Part shown: one piece after another, positions 41,747 through 50,542 of the stretch
Layout: each line of letters begins with the position of its first letter
How positions within the stretch are numbered: position 1 is the stretch's first letter
Source: Chitinophaga filiformis
Lineage (GTDB): Bacteria > Bacteroidota > Bacteroidia > Chitinophagales > Chitinophagaceae
NCBI RefSeq assembly: GCF_021646545.1
Contig: NZ_JAKIRP010000007.1
Coordinates: 124,001-188,000, forward strand
Length of the DNA stretch: 64,000 nt
Reading direction: 5' to 3'
Program-made: the position numbers and the translations under genes
Notes under the pieces: model-generated
Told to the model about the DNA's origin: nothing
Databases searched by the model: none
The model's input: the letters and a program-made list of their open reading frames with translations, nothing else

Positions 41747-42931
41747 ATGATAAAAAACATTCAACGCGACACATGGGTAGACTATTTACGGGCTACGATC
41801 ACTGTACTGGTGGTTGCACATCACTCGAGTCTTGCTTATACGACATTCGCTAATTTCAACAAGGAAGCCTACATCAACTCCACTCATCCAATTGTTGATA
41901 ACAAAAGATGGATAGGACTGGATATTTTTGAGAACTTCAACGACATATTTTTCATGTCGCTTATGTTTTTCATCGGAGGACTATTCCTTACAAAAAGCAT
42001 CGCGAAAAAAGGCACAATGGCTTTTATCAGGGACAGATGCCTGCGACTGTTCATACCTTTTATTTTCATTGGAACCCTGTCAAATCTTATTGCCCATTTT
42101 CCATCTTTTTATTTAGCTCATAACGATATCAGTATCAAAGCATATGTAGTTGACTTCTTTACCGTTGAAAAATGGCCTGTTGGTCCTCCCTGGTTCATTT
42201 GGGTACTGTTTGCGTTTAACCTGCTGTTCGCACTGATATATTCACCAGCTAAAAATTTCTTTTCCAACACGGGCAACAGGATCGACCGGCTTGGTAACCG
42301 TCCACTGCTTTGTTTCCTTTTATTAGCCTTACTGACGTGGATATTATATGTACCGGTAGCCTATAATATAGGGGCCGGCACATGGACAGGCCGGGGACCT
42401 TTCGACTTCCAGCTAAGCCGCATCCTGCTATACTTTGGTTATTTTATGACCGGCGCCATTATCGGGAGTTCAAATTTCCATAACGGCATCTTTGCAAGGG
42501 ATGCAGCACTGGTCAGCAGATGGAAGACATGGATAGCACTGGCACTGATCACCTATGCGGTCCTGACAGTGAGCGGCGAATATAATGTGCTGAAGAACCT
42601 TGTTGTAAAAGGTGTATTACCTGAATTTACAGCCTGGATGATCTACTATACCGTTTATGTACTTTCCTGTACATTGAGCAGTATAGCCTTCCTGACCACC
42701 TTCAGAGCCCTGGCTAAGACTCCTGTGTTATGGATGGATTCATTGTCTGCCAATGCTTACCTGATATACTTAATTCACTACATCTTCGTGCTCTGGACAC
42801 AACTGTTCCTGTTAGATCTTGCAACTCCTGCATTTGCCAAATTTCTCATCGTATTTTTTAATGCACTGGCGCTTAGCTGGCTGGCAGGCATCTTTTTAAG
42901 AAGATCTCGTTTTGTAAGAAAGTACCTGTAA
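41747..42931 (+). CDS. Acyltransferase 3 family membrane protein
   Basis: A 394-aa protein with about ten membrane segments. The N-terminus WVDYLRATITVLVVAHHSSL has the catalytic His-containing block of acyltransferase-3 proteins (R...H), and MAFIRDRCLRLFIPFIFIG has the conserved R/K-R...P pattern. The family O-acylates cell-surface glycans or lipids using acyl-CoA. It is monocistronic and followed by a strong terminator. Confidence 0.92.
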   Translation: MIKNIQRDTWVDYLRATITVLVVAHHSSLAYTTFANFNKEAYINSTHPIVDNKRWIGLDIFENFNDIFFMSLMFFIGGLFLTKSIAKKGTMAFIRDRCLRLFIPFIFIGTLSNLIAHFPSFYLAHNDISIKAYVVDFFTVEKWPVGPPWFIWVLFAFNLLFALIYSPAKNFFSNTGNRIDRLGNRPLLCFLLLALLTWILYVPVAYNIGAGTWTGRGPFDFQLSRILLYFGYFMTGAIIGSSNFHNGIFARDAALVSRWKTWIALALITYAVLTVSGEYNVLKNLVVKGVLPEFTAWMIYYTVYVLSCTLSSIAFLTTFRALAKTPVLWMDSLSANAYLIYLIHYIFVLWTQLFLLDLATPAFAKFLIVFFNALALSWLAGIFLRRSRFVRKYL

Positions 42932-42951
42932 ACAGCTTCGTCATCATAAAA

Positions 42952-42991
42952 AAAAGAGACCGTCTGCCTGGATAGGGAGACGGTCTCTTTT
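42952..42991 (+). terminator. Terminator between the acyltransferase and chitinase genes
   Basis: AAAAGAGACCGTCT (42952-42965) pairs with AGACGGTCTCTTTT (42978-42991) around a 12-nt loop. It can serve both convergent genes. Confidence 0.88.
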
Positions 42992-43014
42992 AAAAAAGGA
43001 TCTATTTGTTACAC

Positions 43015-45408
43015 TTATTCTACAACCACTTTCTTAAGGCTGTTACCTACAGAAATAATGTAAATTCCTTTAGGCCAGTTAGAAATGTCTACCTGCACCT
43101 GGTTAACGTTGCCATTAACCCTGGTCTGATAAACTTCTTTACCACTGATGTTATAAACCTTCAGCAAAGATGACTGCGTAGCACCTTTCAGCTGTACGTT
43201 CATGATGTTAGTTGCCGGGTTTGGAGATACGTTCACAGAGAGGCTGTTTTCAATACTCTTCACAGGAGCAGCCATTGCAAGTCTTCCTGCTGCCGGTGCA
43301 TCTGCATACACTTCAAACTCCCAGATGGAGAAGCCATATGGGGTCGATCTCTTCAGGCCGTGTACTCTTACATAACGGGCATTAACAGCCGGGAAAGTAA
43401 GGTCTTCCGTACCACCAACACCGGTTGTTACAGTTCTCTGTACCGTCCAGTTGACAGTATCATTGGATGTTTCGATAGTGTAAGATGTTGCAAAAGCCGT
43501 TTCCCATTTCACCACTACTCTTGAAACATTCTGAGCGGCGCCCAGGTCAACAGCTAACCATTCATTGTCTGTATAACCGGATGACCAGCGTGTTGTGGTA
43601 GCGTTACCATCAACAGCGTATGCAGCAGGGAAATCTGGTGTTTCAACAGAAGAAGCCCACACGGTTTTATTGATAGCAATGTTGTTGGATTGGGATTGCT
43701 GTACAAAGTTGATCCAGTTGAAGTTGAACTCATTGGAATCAAATACAACGCGCAGTACTTTCTGACCGGCGGTCAATGCCGGTGTAGTTACATTTACAGT
43801 AGCCCAGGTCTGCCAGCCGACAGTATTGGGTACGGTAATAGTACCGGAGATGTTCTGTCCGTTCAGTTCCACATGGAATGTTTTTCCGGCAGCAATTGCA
43901 GCTACTCTTGCCTGGAGGGTGTATACACCTGCCTGTGCAACGTTCACTGTATATTCCAGCCATTCGCCCGTCTGAATAGTACCTACATTATATCCACCTT
44001 CAGTGGCAGACTCAATATCAACACCTTCTGTAGTACGGTACTGTCCCTGTGTATTGGTCGCTGTCAGATCATGATAGGCAACCCCTTCGCCACCATCATC
44101 ATAGTTCTCCGCTTCGATCTTTCCGGGGATTGCCCATGCAGTTCCTCCATGAGGAGCCTGTGCTGCGGCGCCATATACTTCCAGTTCGAAGATAGAATAA
44201 CCGTAGGTAGTGGCTCTTGACAGACCATGGATCCTTACGTAACGGCCATAACCCGTTAAACCAGTCAGGTCATTTACCAGCGTAGTATTACCGCTAACCG
44301 ATTTTACTTTTACCCAGTTGCCGGTGCTTGTTGATATTTCTACATCGTAGGCTGTAGCGTAAGCAGCTTCCCATGTAATTTTTACCCTGTTGATGTCATA
44401 GTTGGCGCCCAGGTCTACATACAACCATTCGTCATCCGTGAATCCGGATGACCAGCGGGTACCATAGTTACCGTCGGTAGCATTAGCTGCCACCAGGTTC
44501 TGTGTGGTATTTACTTCTGTGGAAGATACAGTCACCTGTTTGCCGGAGGCCAGATTCTGCGGCACAGGCGTACCACCGTTACAAACATTACCTAATGTGT
44601 TGTAAATAGCGTTGATATCACCAAACTCTGTGGCAATGTCCCAGATCATGATACCACCTGCTGTTGATTTTGCAAGATTAGCTTTCCTGATATGTTCCGG
44701 CGTATTGTTGTCAGCACTGTAAAATGGCACCCCCAGCATTCTTTTGCTCTGTGGCACGCCACGTGCAGTCCAGTAAGCCATGGCACTGCTGGCCAGCTGA
44801 TCGCCACCATAACACATGATGTTCACCAGGTCTAACATGGAAACGTTGTCATAGTTATCACCATTGTTGTTAGCGCTTTCAGATACAGCTGCTGTAAACA
44901 GTTTACCCATACCATGGAATCTGTTGCCGAGTACAGTAGCCACAGCATTCCACCTTGTTTTTGAAGTCGGATATTCCCAGTCCAGATCAATACCATCCAG
45001 GTTATACCTGGTGATCAGGTTAGCGAGGGCATTTGACAGGTTGTTGATTGCAGTAGGATTGGTTGAAATTTGTTCAAACGGCGTATTGCCCGGGGAACGG
45101 CCGTCAAGCCAGCCACCGACTGACAAAAGTATTTTTACATTGTTGGCATGACACCTGTTTACCAGGTCAGTCAATACAGCTCCATTATCAACCGAGCCGA
45201 TATTGCCGTCTGTACCCGGAATTACAAACGCATAACAAATATGGGTGTACTTAGTATAATCAACCTTTGAAGGACTGTTGATATAGGCGTCTCCGCCCTC
45301 CACCCATGAAGGATAGTACCCTACTATATTATAGCATGATACCTGTGCAAAACTGGCTCCGGAAAGCATGAGGAGCCCCGCAAGAAATAATTGTTTAATT
45401 CTCTGCAT
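43015..45408 (-). CDS. Secreted GH18 chitinase with CBM32/CBM6 modules and T9SS sorting domain
   Basis: This 797-aa protein starts with a signal peptide (MQRIKQLFLAGLLMLSGASFAQ). The GH18 catalytic domain (about 25-290) has ILLSVGGW near 94 and the catalytic DGIDLDWEYP at 138-147, with Glu145 as acid. An F5/8-type C domain (CBM32-like) follows (about 300-430, with a TRWSSGFTDDEWLYVDLG block), then a CBM6-like domain (about 440-580, IEAENYDDGGEGVAYHD), a second F5/8-type C domain (about 590-715, TRWSSGYTDNEWLAVDLG), and a type A T9SS sorting domain (about 725-797, VSPNPATNIMNVQLKG). It degrades chitin outside the cell. Monocistronic. Confidence 0.96.
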   Translation of the reverse strand: MQRIKQLFLAGLLMLSGASFAQVSCYNIVGYYPSWVEGGDAYINSPSKVDYTKYTHICYAFVIPGTDGNIGSVDNGAVLTDLVNRCHANNVKILLSVGGWLDGRSPGNTPFEQISTNPTAINNLSNALANLITRYNLDGIDLDWEYPTSKTRWNAVATVLGNRFHGMGKLFTAAVSESANNNGDNYDNVSMLDLVNIMCYGGDQLASSAMAYWTARGVPQSKRMLGVPFYSADNNTPEHIRKANLAKSTAGGIMIWDIATEFGDINAIYNTLGNVCNGGTPVPQNLASGKQVTVSSTEVNTTQNLVAANATDGNYGTRWSSGFTDDEWLYVDLGANYDINRVKITWEAAYATAYDVEISTSTGNWVKVKSVSGNTTLVNDLTGLTGYGRYVRIHGLSRATTYGYSIFELEVYGAAAQAPHGGTAWAIPGKIEAENYDDGGEGVAYHDLTATNTQGQYRTTEGVDIESATEGGYNVGTIQTGEWLEYTVNVAQAGVYTLQARVAAIAAGKTFHVELNGQNISGTITVPNTVGWQTWATVNVTTPALTAGQKVLRVVFDSNEFNFNWINFVQQSQSNNIAINKTVWASSVETPDFPAAYAVDGNATTTRWSSGYTDNEWLAVDLGAAQNVSRVVVKWETAFATSYTIETSNDTVNWTVQRTVTTGVGGTEDLTFPAVNARYVRVHGLKRSTPYGFSIWEFEVYADAPAAGRLAMAAPVKSIENSLSVNVSPNPATNIMNVQLKGATQSSLLKVYNISGKEVYQTRVNGNVNQVQVDISNWPKGIYIISVGNSLKKVVVE

Positions 45409-45979
45409 AATTGGATTTTTAATGATTATATGAAGGATAAATCTCAATGAGGGAGCGATGCCATTGGCAGATACTTGTAGTCATAATAAATTGCATATCC
45501 CGGACGGCACCGTGAAAAGATCAGGTGCTGGTCAACAATTAGACGTGCTTGAATGGCATCAGTGTAAATGTCCTGTGCTGAAAGCTACAGGCCTGTTGTA
45601 ATGGAAATCAATGTGTGCAAATTGTAATGGAATTTTAATTGGTTATTCTGATAGGTTTTCTGCCGGCCGACTAATGTAGTCTTTTAATAATATAAAGATA
45701 TATCTAAATCGAATGTCCGCCAATAAGATGTTTATCTTTTTTTACATAGCAGGCATGCAAATCTGTACGCATGTATGCATTGAGTTGATAATTAATCTGA
45801 TAAGGCTATACGTCATTAATACACCAGCTCAACCATGGTCATCAACATGCACGTCCCGGTTACGCGCAGACTAAGTATTTCCATACGACGGCGCGCCATT
45901 CCTCACTAATATGGGTATCTTGTTTTCTCTTTTTATTCTATCTTTCCAGCACCTATATCATTTTACTAAAAACATCAAC
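45409..45979. other. Divergent intergenic region with an 11-bp direct repeat
   Basis: TTGTAATGGAA occurs at 45596-45606 and again at 45622-45632, a spacing of 26 bp, about 190-220 bp upstream of the chitinase ATG. It could be a regulator site for chitinase. The remaining sequence is AT-rich and has no supported gene. Confidence 0.45.
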
Positions 45980-46432
45980 ATGAAAAAAATTCTCGCTGCA
46001 CTGATATGCCTGGCCTTTGTTAGCAATGCATTTTCTCAGACAACATCCAAGGAAAAGAAAATAAAGGAAATGCTGGAACTGGTCGGCTCCGGTAAATTAG
46101 GCGTACAGGTAGCACAGCAAATGCTCAGCAATTTCCAGGAGCGGTTCACTTCCGTGCCGGCTGAGTTCTGGGAAAAAATGAAAGCAAGCATTCATGCAGA
46201 GGATCTCGTCAACCTCACCATACCTGTCTACGCGAAGTATTATACGGAAGAAGACCTGGACCAGGTGATCGCTTTCTACAAAACACCGGCGGGCCGTAAA
46301 GTCATAGCGGTAACACCACAGATCGTGCAGGAGTCAATGGTATTGGGCCGGGAGTGGGGACAGAAGCTGGGAGAAAAGATCCTCAGCGAAATGAAGGCCA
46401 GCGGTTATGACCCCGAGAAAATGGAGAATTAA
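45980..46432 (+). CDS. DUF2059 secreted protein
   Basis: A 150-aa protein with a signal peptide (MKKILAALICLAFVSNAFSQ). The mature part is helical, with the C-terminal block VNLTIPVYAKYYTEEDLDQV, then IAFYKTPAGRKVIAVTPQI, the signature of DUF2059. The function of the family is unknown; its members are periplasmic in Gram-negative bacteria. ATG at 45980 is chosen over a longer frame from 45911 because only it gives a standard signal peptide. A terminator follows. Confidence 0.9.
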   Translation: MKKILAALICLAFVSNAFSQTTSKEKKIKEMLELVGSGKLGVQVAQQMLSNFQERFTSVPAEFWEKMKASIHAEDLVNLTIPVYAKYYTEEDLDQVIAFYKTPAGRKVIAVTPQIVQESMVLGREWGQKLGEKILSEMKASGYDPEKMEN

Positions 46433-46435
46433 TAC

Positions 46436-46475
46436 AAAAAAGGGCAGCCGCTTCCTGTGCAGACTGCCCTTTTTT
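46436..46475. terminator. Bidirectional terminator
   Basis: AAAAAAGGGCAG (46436-46447) pairs with CTGCCCTTTTTT (46464-46475). It lies between the convergent DUF2059 and PHP-domain genes and has T runs on both strands. Confidence 0.88.
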
Positions 46476-46479
46476 ATGT

Positions 46480-47709
46480 TTAAAAGTTAGGATCGAAGTT
46501 GAAGAAAATAGGATTAGACAGGCCCACCATATTTCCACTCAGCTTCATGGACTCCGGCACCTGCGGATAAGGAGTAGCCGGACCTTCTACCGTCACCCGG
46601 TAATAAGTCCTGCCCACGGTAGCCGGGGTATCTGTAAATTCAGCAACAGGGTTTTTACCCGTCACTTTTAGGGTATCGAATTTATTCCCATTCTTCACAA
46701 TGCTGATGGCATATGTTTCTTCCGGAACCGTCTTTCCTGTCAGCTGAATACGGAACTTAACCGGCTTACCGGTCGGCTTGGTGTTATCCCCCATCATCAT
46801 ATCCATTTTACCATCCTGGTCGAGATCTGCATAGAACTCAACACGTGGTGCATAAGGATTTGCGCTCACTGATACCCTGCCGTTGGTCAATGCATCCACA
46901 ACGGCCTGCGGCGTCCTTGCTGTAGCGTATACCCAGGTGGTAGGTGTCGCTACATAATTAGCTTTCGCCTGTACGCTGTTCTTCGTCGCCTTATCGGGTG
47001 TATCGGGCGTGCCATGATGGGCATCACTTCCTCCCCTGCCGGTCAGTTTACGGCCGGATGAAAGCATGTCATCCCATATCATGATCGCATTTTCATTCTT
47101 TGACCAGATAGCGGAGTTCCATACTTCTATTGACTCGATCATGTCATAGGAATACCCAAAGTGGTCCTTACCACTGGGATGATTGGCTGACAGATGTACC
47201 CCCAACTGCTTTTTCACGGCGCCAATTACAATGTCCCGCTGATCACGAACGTCATATAAGCGCTGGTGGTCGTAAGGTTTAGCAGAAAACACGTTACCAT
47301 GTCCGCGGGTGGTTGTCCACTCGGCGCCATACAGTAACAATACGGAATCTGATTTAAATTCAGGATCTGCCCATGTATTATGCGCCACATCACCATCCAC
47401 ATGATTATCGTGGTCGGTGATGCAGATATAATCAACGCCTGCAGCTTTGGAGAAAGCGATGATCTTGGCAACAGGATTATTGGAAGACTCTTTACTATGC
47501 CTGGAATGCAAATGCAGATCCCCTTTCAGCCATACACCGCCTTTGAGGCTTGCTACAGACGGCAGGTTGTTAAGTTCTGCAGGCGCCCACGGGCTAACGT
47601 GAGCAGACTGCCCCATTGCAGCATTTGTAAAACAGCCGGCTATCGCTACCAGCAATCCGGTACTCGCAACTTGCTTCAACAACATTTTTCGGTCATTCTT
47701 GAACATCAT
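46480..47709 (-). CDS. PHP-domain metallohydrolase, CehA/McbA family
   Basis: This 409-aa protein has a hydrophobic N-terminus with a possible lipobox (VAIAGC). The PHP domain has KGDLHLHSRHSKESSN near residue 62 (HxH metal motif), VDYICITDHDNHVDG near 92, LLYGAEWTTTRGHGNV, SANHPSGKDHFG, and RGGSDAHHGTP near 225. The C-terminus (about 270-409) is beta-rich. The family includes hydrolases of phosphoesters and carbamates. An exported location is likely. Monocistronic; it shares a terminator with the convergent gene. Confidence 0.9.
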   Translation of the reverse strand: MMFKNDRKMLLKQVASTGLLVAIAGCFTNAAMGQSAHVSPWAPAELNNLPSVASLKGGVWLKGDLHLHSRHSKESSNNPVAKIIAFSKAAGVDYICITDHDNHVDGDVAHNTWADPEFKSDSVLLLYGAEWTTTRGHGNVFSAKPYDHQRLYDVRDQRDIVIGAVKKQLGVHLSANHPSGKDHFGYSYDMIESIEVWNSAIWSKNENAIMIWDDMLSSGRKLTGRGGSDAHHGTPDTPDKATKNSVQAKANYVATPTTWVYATARTPQAVVDALTNGRVSVSANPYAPRVEFYADLDQDGKMDMMMGDNTKPTGKPVKFRIQLTGKTVPEETYAISIVKNGNKFDTLKVTGKNPVAEFTDTPATVGRTYYRVTVEGPATPYPQVPESMKLSGNMVGLSNPIFFNFDPNF

Positions 47710-48001
47710 ATTAAATTATTATGGTAGTGCATTAAAAAGCTTAGCCGCATATAGGAAGAGGAACATGACATGTGGCCGCAAAGGTATACATCGGCAAAAG
47801 CCGCGGGTGTTAAATTTAGATCAAGAGATCATTAAATGTGATAACCGGTTTGGTGATTTAAGGCGCATTACGGGCGTTAACAGTAAATAACAGTCACTGG
47901 CAGGATCTGGCATAGTTTTATCATTATTAAAGCTGAAAAGGAAGTTTAAACGGACTGCAGACGCTTAACTCAACATTTATCACGCTAATAAACTTCACAA
48001 C

Positions 48002-48139
48002 ATGAAAGCTTTAAAATATTTCGCCATAACCGCCCTACTTATTTCCGGGTTAAGCAGCTGCCTGGTGGTCCGCGACAGACCGGGATACTATCATCCCCGT
48101 CCTCACCACCACCATCATGGACATGGACATTACAGATAA
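48002..48139 (+). CDS. 45-residue histidine-rich lipoprotein
   Basis: A very short gene, ATG at 48002 and TAA at 48137-48139. The first 20 residues are a lipoprotein signal ending in the lipobox GLSSC. The mature peptide of about 26 residues reads CLVVRDRPGYYHPRP, then five consecutive His, then GHGHYR. Eight of the last 15 residues before the end are His, which suggests metal binding (Zn, Cu or Ni) at the membrane surface. It has its own terminator 10 bp after the stop, which supports a real expressed gene. No family is known to me. Confidence 0.7.
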   Translation: MKALKYFAITALLISGLSSCLVVRDRPGYYHPRPHHHHHGHGHYR

Positions 48140-48148
48140 TAATGCCAA

Positions 48149-48173
48149 AAAGCCCCTCGTTCAGAGGGGCTTT
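48149..48173. terminator. Terminator of the mini-lipoprotein gene, shared with the convergent SDR gene
   Basis: AAAGCCCCTC (48149-48158) pairs with GAGGGGCTTT (48164-48173) around a 5-nt loop. Confidence 0.85.
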
Positions 48174-48195
48174 ACTTTATCACCTGGTTTTGGCA

Positions 48196-48936
48196 TCAGG
48201 AAACAGACAGACCTCCATCAACAGGTAATATCACACCTGTTACCCAGGTAGAACCGGCTGTTACCAGCATCGCAACATGCGCAACGATATCCGCTACATC
48301 GCCTCTCCTTTGTAAAGGAATGGATGTTCTTTCACTTTCGTGAATGGCCTGGATGATTTCCAATGGCAGTCCTGCGTTAGCCAGAACAGGTGTATTGGTA
48401 GGGCCGGGTGCAACTGCATTTACGCGGATGCCCAGTGGGGCCAGTTCCAGCGCCCATGTTTTTGTCAGCATATTAATACCTGCTTTTGCTGCGGCATAAG
48501 CGCTGATCTCCGGATACACTTTAATACCATGACTGCTGCTCACATTGATCACATGTCCTTTGGTAGCTGCCAGGAAATCAATACAGCCTGAAGTAAGCAG
48601 TGTGGGAGCGATTACATGTGTCTGGTACATAGCTTCCATTGATCTGCTGCTGATACCTTTCAGAGGCGTCAGTTCTACATGGCCCGCATTATTAATCAGT
48701 ACGTCCAGTTTACCTTCCCAGTTGACACGGATGAACTCCAGTAATTTCTGTTCATCGCCCGCTATCTGCGTATCATATTCCAGTGTATGCAGCTCCGGCA
48801 GCTCATTCGCTAAGGCAGCCAGTTTTTCTTTATTACGACCTGTTACTAAAACCTGCCATCCGATGGAATAAAAATGCCGTGCTATTCCTTCTCCAATACC
48901 CGAAGTACCTCCGGTGATCAAAATGTTCCTATTCAT
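48196..48936 (-). CDS. Short-chain dehydrogenase/reductase
   Basis: A 246-aa classical SDR. It has ILITGGTSGIGEGIARHF at the start, NNAGHVELTPL near residue 83, the catalytic NVSSSHGIKVYPEISAYAAAKAG split as S ... YAAAK near 130-150, and VAPGPTNTPVLANAG near 178. All catalytic residues are present. It is divergent from an HxlR regulator 125 bp away, repeating the arrangement at 8.7-9.9 kb, and is likely under its control. Confidence 0.93.
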   Translation of the reverse strand: MNRNILITGGTSGIGEGIARHFYSIGWQVLVTGRNKEKLAALANELPELHTLEYDTQIAGDEQKLLEFIRVNWEGKLDVLINNAGHVELTPLKGISSRSMEAMYQTHVIAPTLLTSGCIDFLAATKGHVINVSSSHGIKVYPEISAYAAAKAGINMLTKTWALELAPLGIRVNAVAPGPTNTPVLANAGLPLEIIQAIHESERTSIPLQRRGDVADIVAHVAMLVTAGSTWVTGVILPVDGGLSVS

Positions 48937-49060
48937 AAACTCACTAATTTTGTGCAAAGGAAAGCAGCGATCAGGTTTTTATGAAGAGCTTACGCCAGGG
49001 TAAGTGAGTGGCATCAGGGTTGGCTTTGTCTGCTTTCGGGCTTTTTTAAAAAACGGTTTT

Positions 49061-49444
49061 ATGGCTTATAACAGAAAAATGACATTAGACTGCGAATCCA
49101 ATCCAAATGCGGATTGTGCATTGGAAGCGGCATTGTCAATAATAGGCGGGAAATGGAAGCTGAAGATCTATAAAGCGCTAAGGAACGGTGGCAATGTAAG
49201 GTTTTCCGCCATACACAAATCATTACACGATATATCGGAAAAAACACTGGCCGCACAGCTGCGCGAACTGGAGAACGATGGGATCGTTACCAGGACCAGC
49301 TATCCGGAGATACCACCCCGTGTGGAATATACATTGACCGCACTGGGTGCACAGCTCGAACCGGTATTCGAATCATTGAATAACTGGGGGAAAGCATATG
49401 TGGACGGCCGCTCGGCCATGGTTACAAATGAAGGATTTGAATAA
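49061..49444 (+). CDS. HxlR-family transcriptional regulator
   Basis: A 127-aa protein. Two Cys residues lie near the N-terminus (MTLDCESNPNADCALEAAL), the position of the redox sensor in this family. IIGGKWKLKIYKALRNGGNV is the signature helix, FSAIHKSLHDISEKTLAAQL the recognition region, and PPRVEYTLTALGAQLEPVF the wing. ATG at 49061 is chosen; the frame begins further upstream with a GTG. It is divergent from the SDR gene, its likely target. It ends 14 bp before the convergent M48 protease gene with no terminator between. Confidence 0.92.
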   Translation: MAYNRKMTLDCESNPNADCALEAALSIIGGKWKLKIYKALRNGGNVRFSAIHKSLHDISEKTLAAQLRELENDGIVTRTSYPEIPPRVEYTLTALGAQLEPVFESLNNWGKAYVDGRSAMVTNEGFE

Positions 49445-49458
49445 GGCGTATCCGCACA

Positions 49459-50535
49459 TCACTCATGGTAACGCTGATGTAACTGCCTGAATATCTCCTC
49501 CATCTTTTCATTATTCTTAACAGCGGCAGGATGGGCCTTAATATCCTCCTGTACATAGCGCATACGCTTATCGGTCAGCGGGTGCGTACTGATAAATTCA
49601 GGGATCTTTAGCTGATGGTCCAGCTTCTTTAATTCCTGCATCAGCTGCACCATACCTTGCTGGTCTACCTGGTTGCGACGCAGGGTTTCCAGACCGGTAA
49701 TGTCGGCCTGCTCCTCATATCGACGGGAATAGGTAAGGCTGTAAATAGAGGTAGCATTAGCATATAAAGTTCCTACTATACCGCCTGCATCACTGAATAC
49801 CGCCGACAAAAGGAGGCTGGTGCTCAGATCACGGCATAATTTACGAACAGAATGACGACGGGTTACATGCGCCACTTCATGGGATAACAATGCAGCCAGT
49901 TCCTCTTTCGTACGCAATTTCTTCAGTAACCCTGTATATACCATCACATACCCGCCAGGAAGCGCATAGGCATTCTCAATACTACTGGGCACTACCGTGA
50001 ATACAAGAGAATCGGACGTATCCCACTTCATTTGGGCAGCAAACTTTGTCAGCAGTTCACTACCGGCTGTATCGATCTTCTCCTGCATACCATTACGGGC
50101 CGCAATGCCAATCTCTTTATCGAAGGACCTGGGCAGCTGATCAACCACCTTATCGGCACACCAGGGCAGTATAAAGAAATGGCCCGCCAGCAGAATACCG
50201 ATGAGTATCAACAGCGAGATCAGGCCTACTTTATAACCGCCACGCAGTGCCAGCTCATGTAAGCCGACACCGCGTGAGAGTTTGTAATTTTTAAGGAACT
50301 CTTGTACAAAAACCGGATCATTCACTTCCAGGCTACCGGCTTCTTCTCCCGTATAAGTAATGCGGATAAAATTCCGGTCGCTTACCTGTATGGAGATCTC
50401 ACTAAAGAACCATCGCAGTTGCTGGGAAGGCTCGCCTTCCGTGGTATAATCTACCAACAGACTTCCCTCGAAGACCTCCACAGTGACAGGAATGGCCTTT
50501 GCTACCTGGTGATTGTAATATTGTCCCTTGTACAT
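49459..50535 (-). CDS. M48-family membrane-anchored metallopeptidase
   Basis: This 358-aa protein has an N-terminal beta-rich domain (about 1-90), one membrane segment (about 103-124) and an M48 protease domain. The zinc motif LLSHEVAHVTRRHS has HEVAH at 219-223, and the third ligand lies in SRRYEEQADITGLETL near 272. The active site would face the periplasm. It lies 7 bp downstream of the DUF898 gene and reads the same way; this pairing (YjgN-like plus M48) recurs in bacteria. Role: quality control of membrane or periplasmic proteins, inferred. Confidence 0.92.
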   Translation of the reverse strand: MYKGQYYNHQVAKAIPVTVEVFEGSLLVDYTTEGEPSQQLRWFFSEISIQVSDRNFIRITYTGEEAGSLEVNDPVFVQEFLKNYKLSRGVGLHELALRGGYKVGLISLLILIGILLAGHFFILPWCADKVVDQLPRSFDKEIGIAARNGMQEKIDTAGSELLTKFAAQMKWDTSDSLVFTVVPSSIENAYALPGGYVMVYTGLLKKLRTKEELAALLSHEVAHVTRRHSVRKLCRDLSTSLLLSAVFSDAGGIVGTLYANATSIYSLTYSRRYEEQADITGLETLRRNQVDQQGMVQLMQELKKLDHQLKIPEFISTHPLTDKRMRYVQEDIKAHPAAVKNNEKMEEIFRQLHQRYHE

Positions 50536-50542
50536 ATTTTTA

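Noticed and set aside
49004-49060. GTG start 19 codons upstream for the second HxlR gene
   Set aside because: The extra residues are not part of the HxlR fold and the ATG at 49061 gives the normal family length.
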